Positions 48,320 through 56,625 of a DNA stretch of 64,000 nucleotides are shown here, one piece after another (position 1 is the stretch's first letter; every line of letters starts with the position of its first letter). Where the stretch lies: positions 496,001-560,000 of the forward strand of contig NZ_CP070491.1 of NCBI RefSeq assembly GCF_016925495.1, given 5' to 3'. Below the pieces are notes generated by a model. The model was not told the origin of the DNA. It ran no database searches and saw only the letters and a list, made by a program, of their open reading frames with translations. Source of the stretch: Methylococcus sp. EFPC2. GTDB lineage: Bacteria > Pseudomonadota > Gammaproteobacteria > Methylococcales > Methylococcaceae. Both the position numbers and the translations under genes were made by a program.

Positions 48320-49156
48320 TCACGGCTGATCCATCACGGCGGCGCAGGCGGCGGGGAGGGGCGGTTTGGCGGCCGGGGGGACGGCCGGAGCGGGCGGGTG
48401 CGGTTCGAACCACCAGTCCAGGCTGGCGTCGCAGCCGTCGCCCTGGGGGATAGGGTCCTGGTCGTCGCAGTCGGGATCGCCGGCCGGGCAGGCCAGGCGC
48501 AGATGGAAATGATCGTCGTGGTAATACCAGGGCCTTATCTTGTGCAGCCAGTCGCGCTTGCCGTGGATCGTGCGGCAGAGTTCCCGCTTGATCCAGGGGT
48601 TGACGAAGATGCGGTCCACCCGTGGCTGGTGGGCGGCCAGCTCCAGCATCTCGACGTGATGCTCGCTCCACAAGCCCCGGTTTAGCCCCTTGCCGTCGCT
48701 CGCCAGCATGGACGGCGCATTGACATTGGCGCGCAAGGCGTCGGCGTCGCTGTAGATGCGCGGATCGAGGTTGAACCAGACATCCACGTCCAGTCCGGTC
48801 TGGTGACTGCGGTGGCCGGTAGGCATGGGGCCGCCGCGCGCCTGGGCCAAATCCCCGATCTGTAATCGGCCGATGCCCCGCTTCTGCATCTGCCCTCCCA
48901 AATCCTGCAGGGTGGCTATCAAGTCGGGATGGCCGAAATAACGCCTGCGTTCCAGGTGCATCACCATATAGCCGGTGCCGTCCTTGGGCAGGGCCACGGC
49001 CCCGGCGATGCAACCGTTGCTGGTCTGACCTATGGCCCGCGGCACCCCGGTGGTGGGCTTTGTCACCGCGGACGCTAGCGCCAGGGCCGGCAGGGAAAGT
49101 ATCGAGGACAGCAAAATCGCCCGCCCGGCTGAGCGAGCGGCAAGGGGAGGGAGCAT
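48320..49156 (-). CDS. mepA: Penicillin-insensitive murein endopeptidase MepA
   Basis: A 278-residue periplasmic zinc metallopeptidase of the LAS family that cuts D-Ala-meso-DAP cross-links in peptidoglycan. A signal peptide ends near LALA (about residue 28). Metal and catalytic residues lie in GHRSHQTGLDVDVWF and in YYHDDHFHLRLAC. The conserved pairs of cysteines (GCIAGA, LCRTIHG, CPAGDPDCDD) are as in E. coli MepA. The C-terminus is Pro/Ala-rich. It is convergent with the SNF2 gene. Confidence 0.94.
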   Translation of the reverse strand: MLPPLAARSAGRAILLSSILSLPALALASAVTKPTTGVPRAIGQTSNGCIAGAVALPKDGTGYMVMHLERRRYFGHPDLIATLQDLGGQMQKRGIGRLQIGDLAQARGGPMPTGHRSHQTGLDVDVWFNLDPRIYSDADALRANVNAPSMLASDGKGLNRGLWSEHHVEMLELAAHQPRVDRIFVNPWIKRELCRTIHGKRDWLHKIRPWYYHDDHFHLRLACPAGDPDCDDQDPIPQGDGCDASLDWWFEPHPPAPAVPPAAKPPLPAACAAVMDQP

Positions 49157-49682
49157 GGGGGGCGTCCGGCTATGAGGTGAGGCTTATCTTGGCAAGCTTG
49201 TTCACCGGACTCAAGCCTCCGTGGATGAGGCCGCTCGGCCTCGCGTGGCCGCCATCGCCCGATTCTGCCGCCCCGTTCTGCCATCCGTTTTCGCCACCGT
49301 CGGTCCCTGTCTCCGTCCCGCGCTGCATCCTCGCAGCCTGTCTCAGCTTGACCTCCCTCCACTCGACTGGCCCGGTTACCGACACGGAATTCGCCTTCCG
49401 GGTTTCTCGTCAGTGAGTGATTTACCCCGCGCTTTGCGTTAATTGACCTGGTTTATCCCCCAAAGAAACCAGGTATATGCGCTCCGATAATACTTATCTA
49501 TTTGAATTGTAGGGATGATGGGTTTCTGGCATGGCGATTGCCATATTGAACGGGGTAATTGCTCTTTATCGCGTCCACTGAAGCAATTATTCGGTCCGGT
49601 CGGAGAAATCCTTAGGTGATTGGCTTGTGGATTCGAAGGCGCCGCTATCCGCTATGGGTATAACTTTGTCAGGAGTTTTTCT
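49157..49682. other. Intergenic region ahead of the metal-handling block, with a hairpin
   Basis: 526 bases without a credible gene. A perfect 9-bp inverted repeat ACCTGGTTT (49446-49454) and AAACCAGGT (49466-49474) with an 11-base loop is the only clear structure; it could be an operator or a leader hairpin. From about 49440 the sequence becomes AT-richer, as expected of a promoter region for the gene at 49683, though no consensus pair stands out. AGGAG at 49669-49673 is the ribosome-binding site. Confidence 0.5.
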
Positions 49683-50063
49683 ATGAAATCTATGGTATTG
49701 CGTGTTCTTACGCTGATGGCTTTAAGTGCTGTTTTCAATGCTGGTTTTGCCGGCGGCCGCTACGAGGATCCGCCCGCGAACCTGGTCGAGGTATTCAAAT
49801 TCAGCCAGCAGTCGGCGGAAGCCATTAAACAAGGCAATCAGTCCGCCGCCTTGGACGCCGCGAAACAGGGGCGCAAGCTGGCCGTCGAATCCTACAAAGA
49901 AAAAAGCACGATGCCCATGCAGGTATCATCCGGCAGTTTGAAGGAGGCCATTGCGGCCCTGGAAGCCAATAACCTGCCGGAAGCGGGCTCCAAAGTCGAG
50001 CATGCCATACAGAAGCTCAACGAAGAGATCGAATACTACAAAAAAGAAGGAAAGATCAAATAA
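49683..50063 (+). CDS. Small periplasmic helical protein
   Basis: A 126-residue exported protein. The signal peptide ends near NAGFA (about residue 22). The mature part is helical with two similar-looking amphipathic stretches (VEVFKFSQQSAEAIKQGN and GSLKEAIAALEANNLPEAGS) and a charged tail EEIEYYKKEGKIK, somewhat like tandem helical-hairpin proteins such as SmbP, but without the many histidines. No cysteine is present. AGGAG precedes the ATG. It begins the run of same-strand genes that leads into the TonB receptor and may belong with them; a hairpin follows it. I do not recognise the function. Confidence 0.75.
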   Translation: MKSMVLRVLTLMALSAVFNAGFAGGRYEDPPANLVEVFKFSQQSAEAIKQGNQSAALDAAKQGRKLAVESYKEKSTMPMQVSSGSLKEAIAALEANNLPEAGSKVEHAIQKLNEEIEYYKKEGKIK

Positions 50064-50079
50064 AGAGTCGGCTATATGG

Positions 50080-50108
50080 CGCCCGATTTATTGAGTATTG
50101 ATCGGGCG
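50080..50108 (+). terminator. Hairpin after the small periplasmic gene
   Basis: An 8-bp perfect stem CGCCCGAT (50080-50087) and ATCGGGCG (50101-50108) has a 13-base AT-rich loop. It begins 17 bases after the stop. Only a few T residues follow, so it may attenuate rather than stop transcription into the downstream block. Confidence 0.4.
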
Positions 50109-50182
50109 TCCCTACCAGGAATTTTGCTCTGTTCTAGCATATTGATCCGGGCGGGAATCCGCCCGGTCGGGCTGAGGTCGTC

Positions 50183-50320
50183 ATGCGCATGATGAGATGG
50201 CGCTACGCCATTATTACAGTGATGAGTTTTTGTCTTTTCGCCTGCGGCAACGAAGGACCGTTCGGTAATACGCCGGGCCCGAAAAAACCGCAGTGGTCGC
50301 TGCATCTGTTTCCCGGCTAA
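50183..50320 (+). CDS. Tiny lipoprotein ahead of the TonB receptor
   Basis: A 45-codon frame from ATG 50183 to TAA 50318-50320. It encodes a basic start (MRMMRWRY), a hydrophobic core (AIITVMSFCLF) and a lipobox LFAC with cysteine at residue 21, then a 24-residue mature peptide rich in Gly and Pro ending SLHLFPG. GAGGTC precedes the ATG. It ends 65 bases before the TonB receptor on the same strand. Proteins of this form (for example LptM-like lipoproteins, also near PGPKKP-type sequences) act as small outer-membrane partners; a link to the receptor is inference. The opposite-strand frame at 50072-50305 is rejected in its favour. Confidence 0.65.
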   Translation: MRMMRWRYAIITVMSFCLFACGNEGPFGNTPGPKKPQWSLHLFPG

Positions 50321-50385
50321 CTCCGTATATCCAAGGCCATCGTGATTAAATGCCTAGGTCGATGATAAGAACGGAGAACCATAAT

Positions 50386-52518
50386 ATGCGACATTATCGC
50401 TTACCCAAGCTTAAGCATCGGGGTACCTTCGTTTGGCCGGCGCTGCATTGCGCCCTTTGGTCGGGAGCCCCGGTAGAGCAGGCGCTCGCTCACTCCCGGC
50501 CGCCGGCCGAAGAATCGGAAGGCGAGATCAAGACGTTGGACACGATCGAGGTGGAGGGCCGTGCGACCGATTTGCTCGGCGTTGCCGGTTCGGCCTCGCA
50601 GGGTGTGGTCGGCCAGCCCGAATTCAAATTCCGCCCGCTGGCCCGCGTCGGCGAACTGGTGGAAGTGGTGCCCGGCGCCCTGGCGACCCAGCATAGCGGC
50701 TCCGGCAAGGCCAACCAGTATTTTCTGCGCGGATTCAATCTGGATCACGGCACCGATTTTTCCGTGCTGGTGGACGGCGTGCCCATGAACATGCCCACTC
50801 ATGCGCACGGCCAGGGTTACCTGGATTTGAACAGCATCATCCCGGAGTTGGTGGACAAGGTGGAATACGGCAAGGGGCCTTATTACGCCGACGTCGGCGA
50901 TTTCTCTTCGGCCGGCTACGCGCGCATGCACACCCTGCACACCCTGTCGCAAGGGTTGCTGAAATTCACCGGCGGCGAATTCGGTTATTACCGGACGGTG
51001 CTGGCCAACTCGCACAAGATCGGCCCGGGCGAACTGCTCTACGGCGGAGAGGTCCATTTCTACGATGGGGTCTGGAAGCAGCCGGAAGATCTCGACAAAT
51101 ACAACGGCATGTTGCGCTACACCGTAGACGAAGAAGACTGGGGTGTGTCGGTCAACGGCAAGGCTTATCACTCCAACTGGACCGCCACCAACCAGATTCC
51201 CGACCGCGCCATCCGTGACCGCAGCCTGGATTTGTACGGCAGCCTGGATCCGAGCGATGGCGGCAATTCCAATCGCTACAGTCTGGCCAGCAATTTTTGG
51301 AAGCGCGGCGACGCCTACAAGAGCGATTTCAACGTTTACGCCGTCTATACCGACCTGGCGCTTTATTCCAATTTCTCCGGCTACATCGACCCGGCCGGCG
51401 ATCAGATCAAGCAGCAGGAACGCCGCGTGGTGGTGGGCGGCAACGGCGAGCTCACGCATTACGACCGCTGGTTCGGCTTCGACATGGACAACACCGTCGG
51501 CCTGCAGGTGCGCCACGATGAAGTCATGGGGCTCGCGCTGAACCACACGCAAGCCCGCGAAACGCTGCAAAACATCCGCCGCGACGACGTCGGCGAGACC
51601 AGCTTAGGGCTGTACATCAAGAACCAGACGCACTGGTTGGAGAAGTTCCGCACCATCACCGGATTGCGCAGCGACTTCGTCGACTTCGACGTGAAATCGC
51701 CGAGCGACGGCCGCAATTCCGGCGACAAGGGCGCGGCCCTGATCAGCCCCAAGCTGAGCTTCGTGATTGGACCCTGGTACGACACCGAATATTTCCTCAA
51801 TCTGGGCTACGGCTATCACTCCAACGATGCACGCGGCACCGTGCAGCGCATCGATCCGAATAGCGGCGACGCCGTGTCGCCGGTCAATCCGCTGGTCTGG
51901 TCGCGCGGCGGCGAGATCGGCTTGCGCAGCCAGGCGGTACCCGGACTCAACACCACCTTGGCGTTGTGGTGGCTGCAGATGAATTCCGAGCTGGTCTTCG
52001 TCGGCGACGCCGGCACCACCGAGCCGACCGGGCGCAGCGAGCGCTACGGCGTGGAATGGACCAATTACTACCAGCCCACCGACTGGCTGACCCTGGACGC
52101 CGACCTCGCCTTTACCTCGTCCGGTTACACGCACGTTGCCCGTAACGCGAACAACATCCCCAATTCGGTCGGGCGGGTCATCAGCGCGGGCGCGGTGATC
52201 GACTTGCCGCAAGGCTATTTCTTCACCGCGCGGGTACGCCATTTCGGCCAGGTCGCCCTGACCGAGGGCAACACCGGATGGGCCGGCGACACGACCCTGG
52301 TGAGTTTCGGCGGCGGTTACCGGTACAAGGACTACAAGGTCGAACTCGATTTGTTCAACGCCTTCGATTCGAGGGCCAGCGACATCGCCTACTACTACAA
52401 CGCGTGCACGCGCACCGAGACCTGTCCGAGGGCGGGCGACGAGCCCGGCAATCCCGGTTTGCTGCGCCATCCCGTCGAGCCGCGCATGGTGCGCGTGACG
52501 GCCTCGCTGAGTTTCTAG
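50386..52518 (+). CDS. TonB-dependent outer-membrane receptor, probable metal or metallophore importer
   Basis: A 710-residue outer-membrane receptor. After an N-terminal export region (up to about residue 36, EQALA) comes a short His/Glu segment, a TonB-box-like region around TLDTIEVEGRA, a plug domain (QYFLRGFNLDHGTDFSVLVD, PMNMPTHAHGQGYLDL) and a 22-strand-type barrel ending in the aromatic RMVRVTASLSF. The plug loop MNMPTHAHG groups Met and His, residues suited to soft metals. The barrel has few other metal-binding clusters, and a cysteine pair (CTRTETC) lies near the end. ATG 50386 has GGAGA 8 bases upstream. It heads a tight run of seven genes that includes CopC-like and ZnuA-like proteins, which suggests metal transport; organic substrates cannot be excluded. 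Confidence 0.85.
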   Translation: MRHYRLPKLKHRGTFVWPALHCALWSGAPVEQALAHSRPPAEESEGEIKTLDTIEVEGRATDLLGVAGSASQGVVGQPEFKFRPLARVGELVEVVPGALATQHSGSGKANQYFLRGFNLDHGTDFSVLVDGVPMNMPTHAHGQGYLDLNSIIPELVDKVEYGKGPYYADVGDFSSAGYARMHTLHTLSQGLLKFTGGEFGYYRTVLANSHKIGPGELLYGGEVHFYDGVWKQPEDLDKYNGMLRYTVDEEDWGVSVNGKAYHSNWTATNQIPDRAIRDRSLDLYGSLDPSDGGNSNRYSLASNFWKRGDAYKSDFNVYAVYTDLALYSNFSGYIDPAGDQIKQQERRVVVGGNGELTHYDRWFGFDMDNTVGLQVRHDEVMGLALNHTQARETLQNIRRDDVGETSLGLYIKNQTHWLEKFRTITGLRSDFVDFDVKSPSDGRNSGDKGAALISPKLSFVIGPWYDTEYFLNLGYGYHSNDARGTVQRIDPNSGDAVSPVNPLVWSRGGEIGLRSQAVPGLNTTLALWWLQMNSELVFVGDAGTTEPTGRSERYGVEWTNYYQPTDWLTLDADLAFTSSGYTHVARNANNIPNSVGRVISAGAVIDLPQGYFFTARVRHFGQVALTEGNTGWAGDTTLVSFGGGYRYKDYKVELDLFNAFDSRASDIAYYYNACTRTETCPRAGDEPGNPGLLRHPVEPRMVRVTASLSF

Positions 52519-52551
52519 AACCATGGCCGCGCCACGACAGAGAAGCCATGT

Positions 52552-53751
52552 ATGAGCGCCTGGATCCTGTTCGCGGGACTGGTTTTGTCCGCCGCACCGC
52601 TGATGGCGTGGAGCGATGGCGCCAGGCAGTTACCGGATATCGCCGGCCTGTACGACATCCAGAGCCTGGACGTGGCGGCCGACGCGCGCGGCATCCACGT
52701 GCTGGCCGTCGGCAAGACCCAAGCCGCCGCTCAGCCCCGGCTGGTTTACACGATCACGGCGGACGGCGGGAGAACCTGGCGCAAGCCGTCGGTGGTTGAT
52801 CGCGGCGGGACGCTCGTGGCATCCCGGCTGGGCAACGATGCGCAACTGGCGGTGCATGGTTTGACGATGGCGGTGGCGTGGCAGCGGAGCGGGGATCCGC
52901 CCGGGTCCGGTCCGATGGCGGCGGCCTATTCCCGCGACGGCGGCATTACCTGGCAGCAGGCCCAGGCACCCCAGTCCGAGGATCCGACCCAGCAGCAGTC
53001 CTATATGGATCTCGCCGCGGACCGCAGCGGCCGTTTCCATCTGGTGTGGCTGGACGATCGCGAGGAGAACGGCAACACCCAGGGCTTGCGCCACGCGATT
53101 TCCAGCGACGGCGGCCGCAGTTGGCGGGAGGAGGCCACAGTGGATGCGGCAGTGTGTACCTGTTGCTGGAACCGGTTGACGGTGCTGCCGGACGACAGCA
53201 TCGCCGTGCTCTACCGGGACGACGCACCGCACGACATGAGGCTGGCCCTGCGGGCCGCGAATGGACGCTGGCAGGGCCTGGGCGCCGTCGGCGAATTCAA
53301 CTGGGATTTCGCCGGTTGTCCGCACTGTGGCGGCGGACTGGCGACGGCGCGCACCCGGCACGGAACCGTGCTGCACAGCGTGGTCTGGACCGGCAAGGAG
53401 GATGCCGCCGGTCTGTATTACCTGGCGTCCGCCGATCAGGGCAAAACCTGGTCCGTGCCCCGGCGTATCGCGGATGCCAGCAGCCGCGAGGCGGACATCG
53501 CGGTTTACGGCGATGCGGGCGTAGGCATCGTCTACACCCGGCCGGCGGAGGAGGGCAGTGCCGTGTATTACGTGCACACGAAGGACGGCGGCGGACACTG
53601 GACCCCGGCGCGACGCATCAGCGCCTCGGCTACCCAGGCTGATCATCCCCGCATCCTGGGTGAGGGCGCGGGCGGTATCGCGGCGTTCTGGACCGAGCAC
53701 CGGACCGGTGCGGGACGCGTCTTGGCAATGGCTAGCTTAAGCGATGGGTGA
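52552..53751 (+). CDS. Exported sialidase-fold (Asp-box) protein with a cysteine cluster
   Basis: A 399-residue exported protein with a signal peptide ending near PLMA. Asp-box repeats of the beta-propeller fold are plain: TADGGRTW, SRDGGITW, SSDGGRSW, SADQGKTW and TKDGGGHW. Sialidase catalytic arginines are not evident as a set, so glycosidase activity is doubtful. Unusually, cysteines cluster in VCTCCWN (Cys202, 204, 205) and GCPHCGGG (Cys256, His258, Cys259), which could bind a metal or form disulphides. It follows the receptor by 33 bases and its stop overlaps an upstream ATG of the CopC-domain gene. A periplasmic metal-binding or sensing role is inferred from the operon. Confidence 0.8.
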   Translation: MSAWILFAGLVLSAAPLMAWSDGARQLPDIAGLYDIQSLDVAADARGIHVLAVGKTQAAAQPRLVYTITADGGRTWRKPSVVDRGGTLVASRLGNDAQLAVHGLTMAVAWQRSGDPPGSGPMAAAYSRDGGITWQQAQAPQSEDPTQQQSYMDLAADRSGRFHLVWLDDREENGNTQGLRHAISSDGGRSWREEATVDAAVCTCCWNRLTVLPDDSIAVLYRDDAPHDMRLALRAANGRWQGLGAVGEFNWDFAGCPHCGGGLATARTRHGTVLHSVVWTGKEDAAGLYYLASADQGKTWSVPRRIADASSREADIAVYGDAGVGIVYTRPAEEGSAVYYVHTKDGGGHWTPARRISASATQADHPRILGEGAGGIAAFWTEHRTGAGRVLAMASLSDG

Positions 53752-53758
53752 ACCGGAC

Positions 53759-54286
53759 ATGAAGATATCGATGAAACGGGCGTGGCCCCTACTGGCCCTG
53801 CTTTCCTGTACGGCCGAGGCTGGTCTGCGTGAAGGCCAAATGGGGGCGACGGAGAAGAGCGCGAACTCGGTCCAGGCGCCTTTTTCCATGGCCGCGCATG
53901 AGCTTGGGCGAATTCAAGCGGATGTGTCGGCCTACGCCGATCCCTTCGCACTGGCGTCCCGGCCGGAAACACCCGTCCTCCTGGCCCACGCCATCCTGGT
54001 GCAAGCGCTGCCGGACAAGGAAGCGGTCGTGTCGGACGCGCCGGAAGAAATACTGCTGACTTTCAATGAAGGCGTCGGCCAGGAGTTCCTGGCCCTGGCC
54101 GTCGTCGACGAGTCCGGCAAGCGGGTCGACAAGCACGACGCGCGGCAGGACTTCACCGACCACTCTCATCTGAGGGCCTCGGTCGAAAAGCTGGTGCCAG
54201 GCCGCTACATGGTGCGTTATCGGGTCTTGTCCGCCGACGGCCACGTGGTGAGCGGGAAATATTTCTTCAACGTGCAGGCGAAATGA
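53759..54286 (+). CDS. CopC-domain periplasmic copper-binding-type protein with N-terminal extension
   Basis: A 175-residue exported protein. The C-terminal 100 residues form a CopC domain: AHAILVQALPDKEAVV, PEEILLTFNEGV, and the closing LSADGHVVSGKYFF with Asp160 and His162. In CopC the Cu(II) ligands include the amino-terminal histidine of the mature protein; here the equivalent His77 lies after a 55-60 residue extension that follows the signal peptide, so that ligand would not be terminal unless processed again. ATG 53759 is preferred, with GGTGAA upstream; an ATG at 53744 overlapping the previous stop is also possible. CopC proteins carry copper in the periplasm, often with CopD; no CopD is here. 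The position supports a metal role for the operon. Confidence 0.85.
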   Translation: MKISMKRAWPLLALLSCTAEAGLREGQMGATEKSANSVQAPFSMAAHELGRIQADVSAYADPFALASRPETPVLLAHAILVQALPDKEAVVSDAPEEILLTFNEGVGQEFLALAVVDESGKRVDKHDARQDFTDHSHLRASVEKLVPGRYMVRYRVLSADGHVVSGKYFFNVQAK

Positions 54287-54300
54287 AAGAGGTCGCAACC

Positions 54301-54996
54301 ATGAACCGTCGATTCCCCATCTCGAACCTAAAGAATCCGCTGGCCGTGCTGACGATGCTGGCCTGCTGCCAACAGGGATTGGCCGCCGGCACGCCGCGCG
54401 ATAATTCCAACGGCCGGCAGTCGTATACCAGCTCCAACATGAGCTGCCTCATCGCCAACGATTTTTACGCGGTGCATTTCACCGCCATCCAGGAAGGCCA
54501 GCAAAAAGGCGAGAACACACCCTTCGTCAAGTATTGCCAGGAGATACCCGCGATCGGTAAGACCTTTCTGAGCATCGATCTGCTGGATAGGGACGTGCGC
54601 ACCACGCCCATCAGTTTGCGGGTGATCGAGGAAAGCGTCAGCGACGACGGCCGCACGCACGAGATCAAAAGCACCTTGTCGGAAGTGCCCGCCAGGATTT
54701 ACCGCAATGGTACCGCCGACACCCATTTGATGATCGACAAACCCGGCCATTACGCCCTGATCGCCACCATAGGGGACGGCGCGATCAGCGAAGACGACCG
54801 GCTGCGCATCCCTTTCACCGTGGGACTCCCCGTCAGCCCCAGCTATTCGACCCTGTTCGGTAAATTCACCGGCGGCCTGGCCATCGCATTTTTCGCGGTC
54901 ATGGGCGTGATCGGTTACCGGACCTTCCGGGTTTACCGGCCCAAGACCCGGAAAAGCGTCGCGGACGACGATGCGGTCGAGGCCAAAGTCGGCTGA
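54301..54996 (+). CDS. Periplasmic protein with C-terminal membrane anchor
   Basis: A 231-residue protein with an N-terminal signal sequence (about residues 1-29), a periplasmic domain and one C-terminal helix (GGLAIAFFAVMGVIGYRTF, about residues 191-209) followed by a basic cytoplasmic tail. The periplasmic part has a Met/Cys/His-bearing segment SSNMSCLIANDFYAVHF and a second cysteine in FVKYCQEIP; the rest resembles an immunoglobulin-like beta domain (DKPGHYALIATIG). ATG 54301 has AGAGG with 7-base spacing; an ATG at 54283 overlapping the copC stop is an alternative. The family is unknown to me. The topology, a periplasmic domain held by a C-terminal helix, is like that of several copper-delivery proteins. 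Confidence 0.75.
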   Translation: MNRRFPISNLKNPLAVLTMLACCQQGLAAGTPRDNSNGRQSYTSSNMSCLIANDFYAVHFTAIQEGQQKGENTPFVKYCQEIPAIGKTFLSIDLLDRDVRTTPISLRVIEESVSDDGRTHEIKSTLSEVPARIYRNGTADTHLMIDKPGHYALIATIGDGAISEDDRLRIPFTVGLPVSPSYSTLFGKFTGGLAIAFFAVMGVIGYRTFRVYRPKTRKSVADDDAVEAKVG

Positions 54997-55038
54997 GGTC
55001 CCTGGCTTGCCTAGCGACGAGCGAGACGGTGATATGAG

Positions 55039-56625
55039 ATGAACGGCGGCTATTGGGCCAAGCGGCACGAAAGCGTACGGCGCAAGTGCCGGGCGTTGCG
55101 ATGGGCGAGCACACTGGTCGCGGGACTGCTTCTATGGGCCGGACATAGTCCGCTCGCGGGCGCGGACTGGAGCGGGTTCTCGCAGTACCAGGCGGTCGCC
55201 GAGGCGCGCCTGGTGCCGGGGAGGCTCAGCGTGAACCTCAAGATCAAATCGGTGGCCATGCCGGATCTGGCGCGCCGAACCGGCGTCGCTTCGGACGATG
55301 CCGGCATGATCGCCGCTCGCTTGCTTCGTTTCCAGGACGGCTCCGGCAAACTGCCGAACGGCACACCGGCCGCCGTTCGCCGGGTCGATCCCGATTCCGC
55401 GGGATCGGCGGCCGAGGCTTACGTCGAGGCCGAACTGGAGTTCGCGCTCGACGGCGAGCCGGCGGAACTGACCATCAAACCGGCCGACGGCCTGGCGGAC
55501 AAGACGCTAGGCCTGGTCTTTCTGCATCGGGGCATACCGGTCGGCGACCTGTTTCCCTTGAACAAGCCGGTGAAACTGGACGTGAATCACGCCGATCCCT
55601 GGCGCTCCCGCTTCGACGACCCCGAGCTGGTCCGCCGTCATGCCGAGCCGCGCACTTATGTGTATCTCGAAGCTTACGAAGTCCGGCAGGAATCGGTATT
55701 GCGCCTGAGCGACCTGGAGCCCTACCTGAATCTGGGATTGAAAGATGCCCGCTTCGTCGAGCCGACGGAGCTCGACGGGGTGAAAGAAAAAATCGGCGCC
55801 TTCATGGCGGCCAAGCATGCGCTGACGATAGACGGCCGGAACCTGCCGGGGCAGCTGGACCGCGTCGAGTTTCTCGCTTACGGCGCGGCGGGTTTGCGCC
55901 CGGTGGACGATGCCGGTCGGCTGGAGACGGCCACGGCTGTGCTGGGCGTCATCCAGGTCTATCTGACCGAGCGGCCCGCGCAAACGCTCAGCGTCGACTG
56001 GGATCTGTTTCCGGACGGTAGTGACAAGAGAGCAGTCAGCGTCCTACACGGGCGGGAGACTTTCGACGGCTATGTCACCCGGCAACAGCCCCGTTACACG
56101 TGGTCGCGCGACGAGGCCTTCGAGCCGGTGGCCGATTCCGCCGGCGACGATGCCGCGTCGGCTGGTCTCCAACCGTCGGTCGTCTTGAATATTACCGACG
56201 AGGCACGGCTCAAGGATATGCTCCGTCCCTTGCTGCACAACGCTTATCGCGCCTTTCAGCTACGCGACGAGGAGGCCGTGTACGACCGGCTGGCCAAGAG
56301 CCTGGACGGCCCGCTGCTGGAAGATACCTACCTGCAGCACCGACGCGCCTTGCTGCAACGGGCCAAGGGACTGGGTGGAGTAGGGCGGGTGGAACGCGTC
56401 ACTATCACCGAGGCCCATGCGCTGGCCTTCCCCAACCGCTCGGACCCGGAAGTTCGCGTACGCTGGATCGCGCACGGCGTGGTTGCCCACTGGGGCCATT
56501 CCCACCCGCGCGACAACTACTACGAAGCCCGGCTGCGGATACACGGGGATGAAGAGGGGGCCTGGAAAATCGTCGCCCTGCACTTCGTCGACGGGCAGGA
56601 CATGCAATCGCTGGCCAGCCGATGA
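55039..56625 (+). CDS. Large exported protein of unknown function in the metal operon
   Basis: A 528-residue exported protein; the basic start RRKCRALRW and hydrophobic TLVAGLLLWAGHSPLAGA give a signal peptide of about 42 residues. The body is acidic with many beta-prone stretches (RLVPGRLSVNLKIKSVAM, PVKLDVNHADPWRSRF). The last 135 residues look like a separate alpha/beta domain (NAYRAFQLRDEEAVYDRLA and EGAWKIVALHFVDGQDM) of possible NTF2-like form, and contain HWGHSHPRDNYY with three histidines. No cysteine cluster is seen. The next gene starts within its stop (ATGA), so it is firmly part of the transport unit. I do not recognise homologues. Confidence 0.8.
   Translation: MNGGYWAKRHESVRRKCRALRWASTLVAGLLLWAGHSPLAGADWSGFSQYQAVAEARLVPGRLSVNLKIKSVAMPDLARRTGVASDDAGMIAARLLRFQDGSGKLPNGTPAAVRRVDPDSAGSAAEAYVEAELEFALDGEPAELTIKPADGLADKTLGLVFLHRGIPVGDLFPLNKPVKLDVNHADPWRSRFDDPELVRRHAEPRTYVYLEAYEVRQESVLRLSDLEPYLNLGLKDARFVEPTELDGVKEKIGAFMAAKHALTIDGRNLPGQLDRVEFLAYGAAGLRPVDDAGRLETATAVLGVIQVYLTERPAQTLSVDWDLFPDGSDKRAVSVLHGRETFDGYVTRQQPRYTWSRDEAFEPVADSAGDDAASAGLQPSVVLNITDEARLKDMLRPLLHNAYRAFQLRDEEAVYDRLAKSLDGPLLEDTYLQHRRALLQRAKGLGGVGRVERVTITEAHALAFPNRSDPEVRVRWIAHGVVAHWGHSHPRDNYYEARLRIHGDEEGAWKIVALHFVDGQDMQSLASR

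Noticed and set aside
50072-50305. A 77-codon minus-strand frame
   Set aside because: The plus strand here encodes a short peptide with a good lipoprotein signal in the same direction as the flanking genes.
50321-50385. A possible cobalamin or other riboswitch before the TonB receptor
   Set aside because: Only 65 bases separate the receptor from the upstream lipoprotein frame, and no B12-box-like sequence is present.
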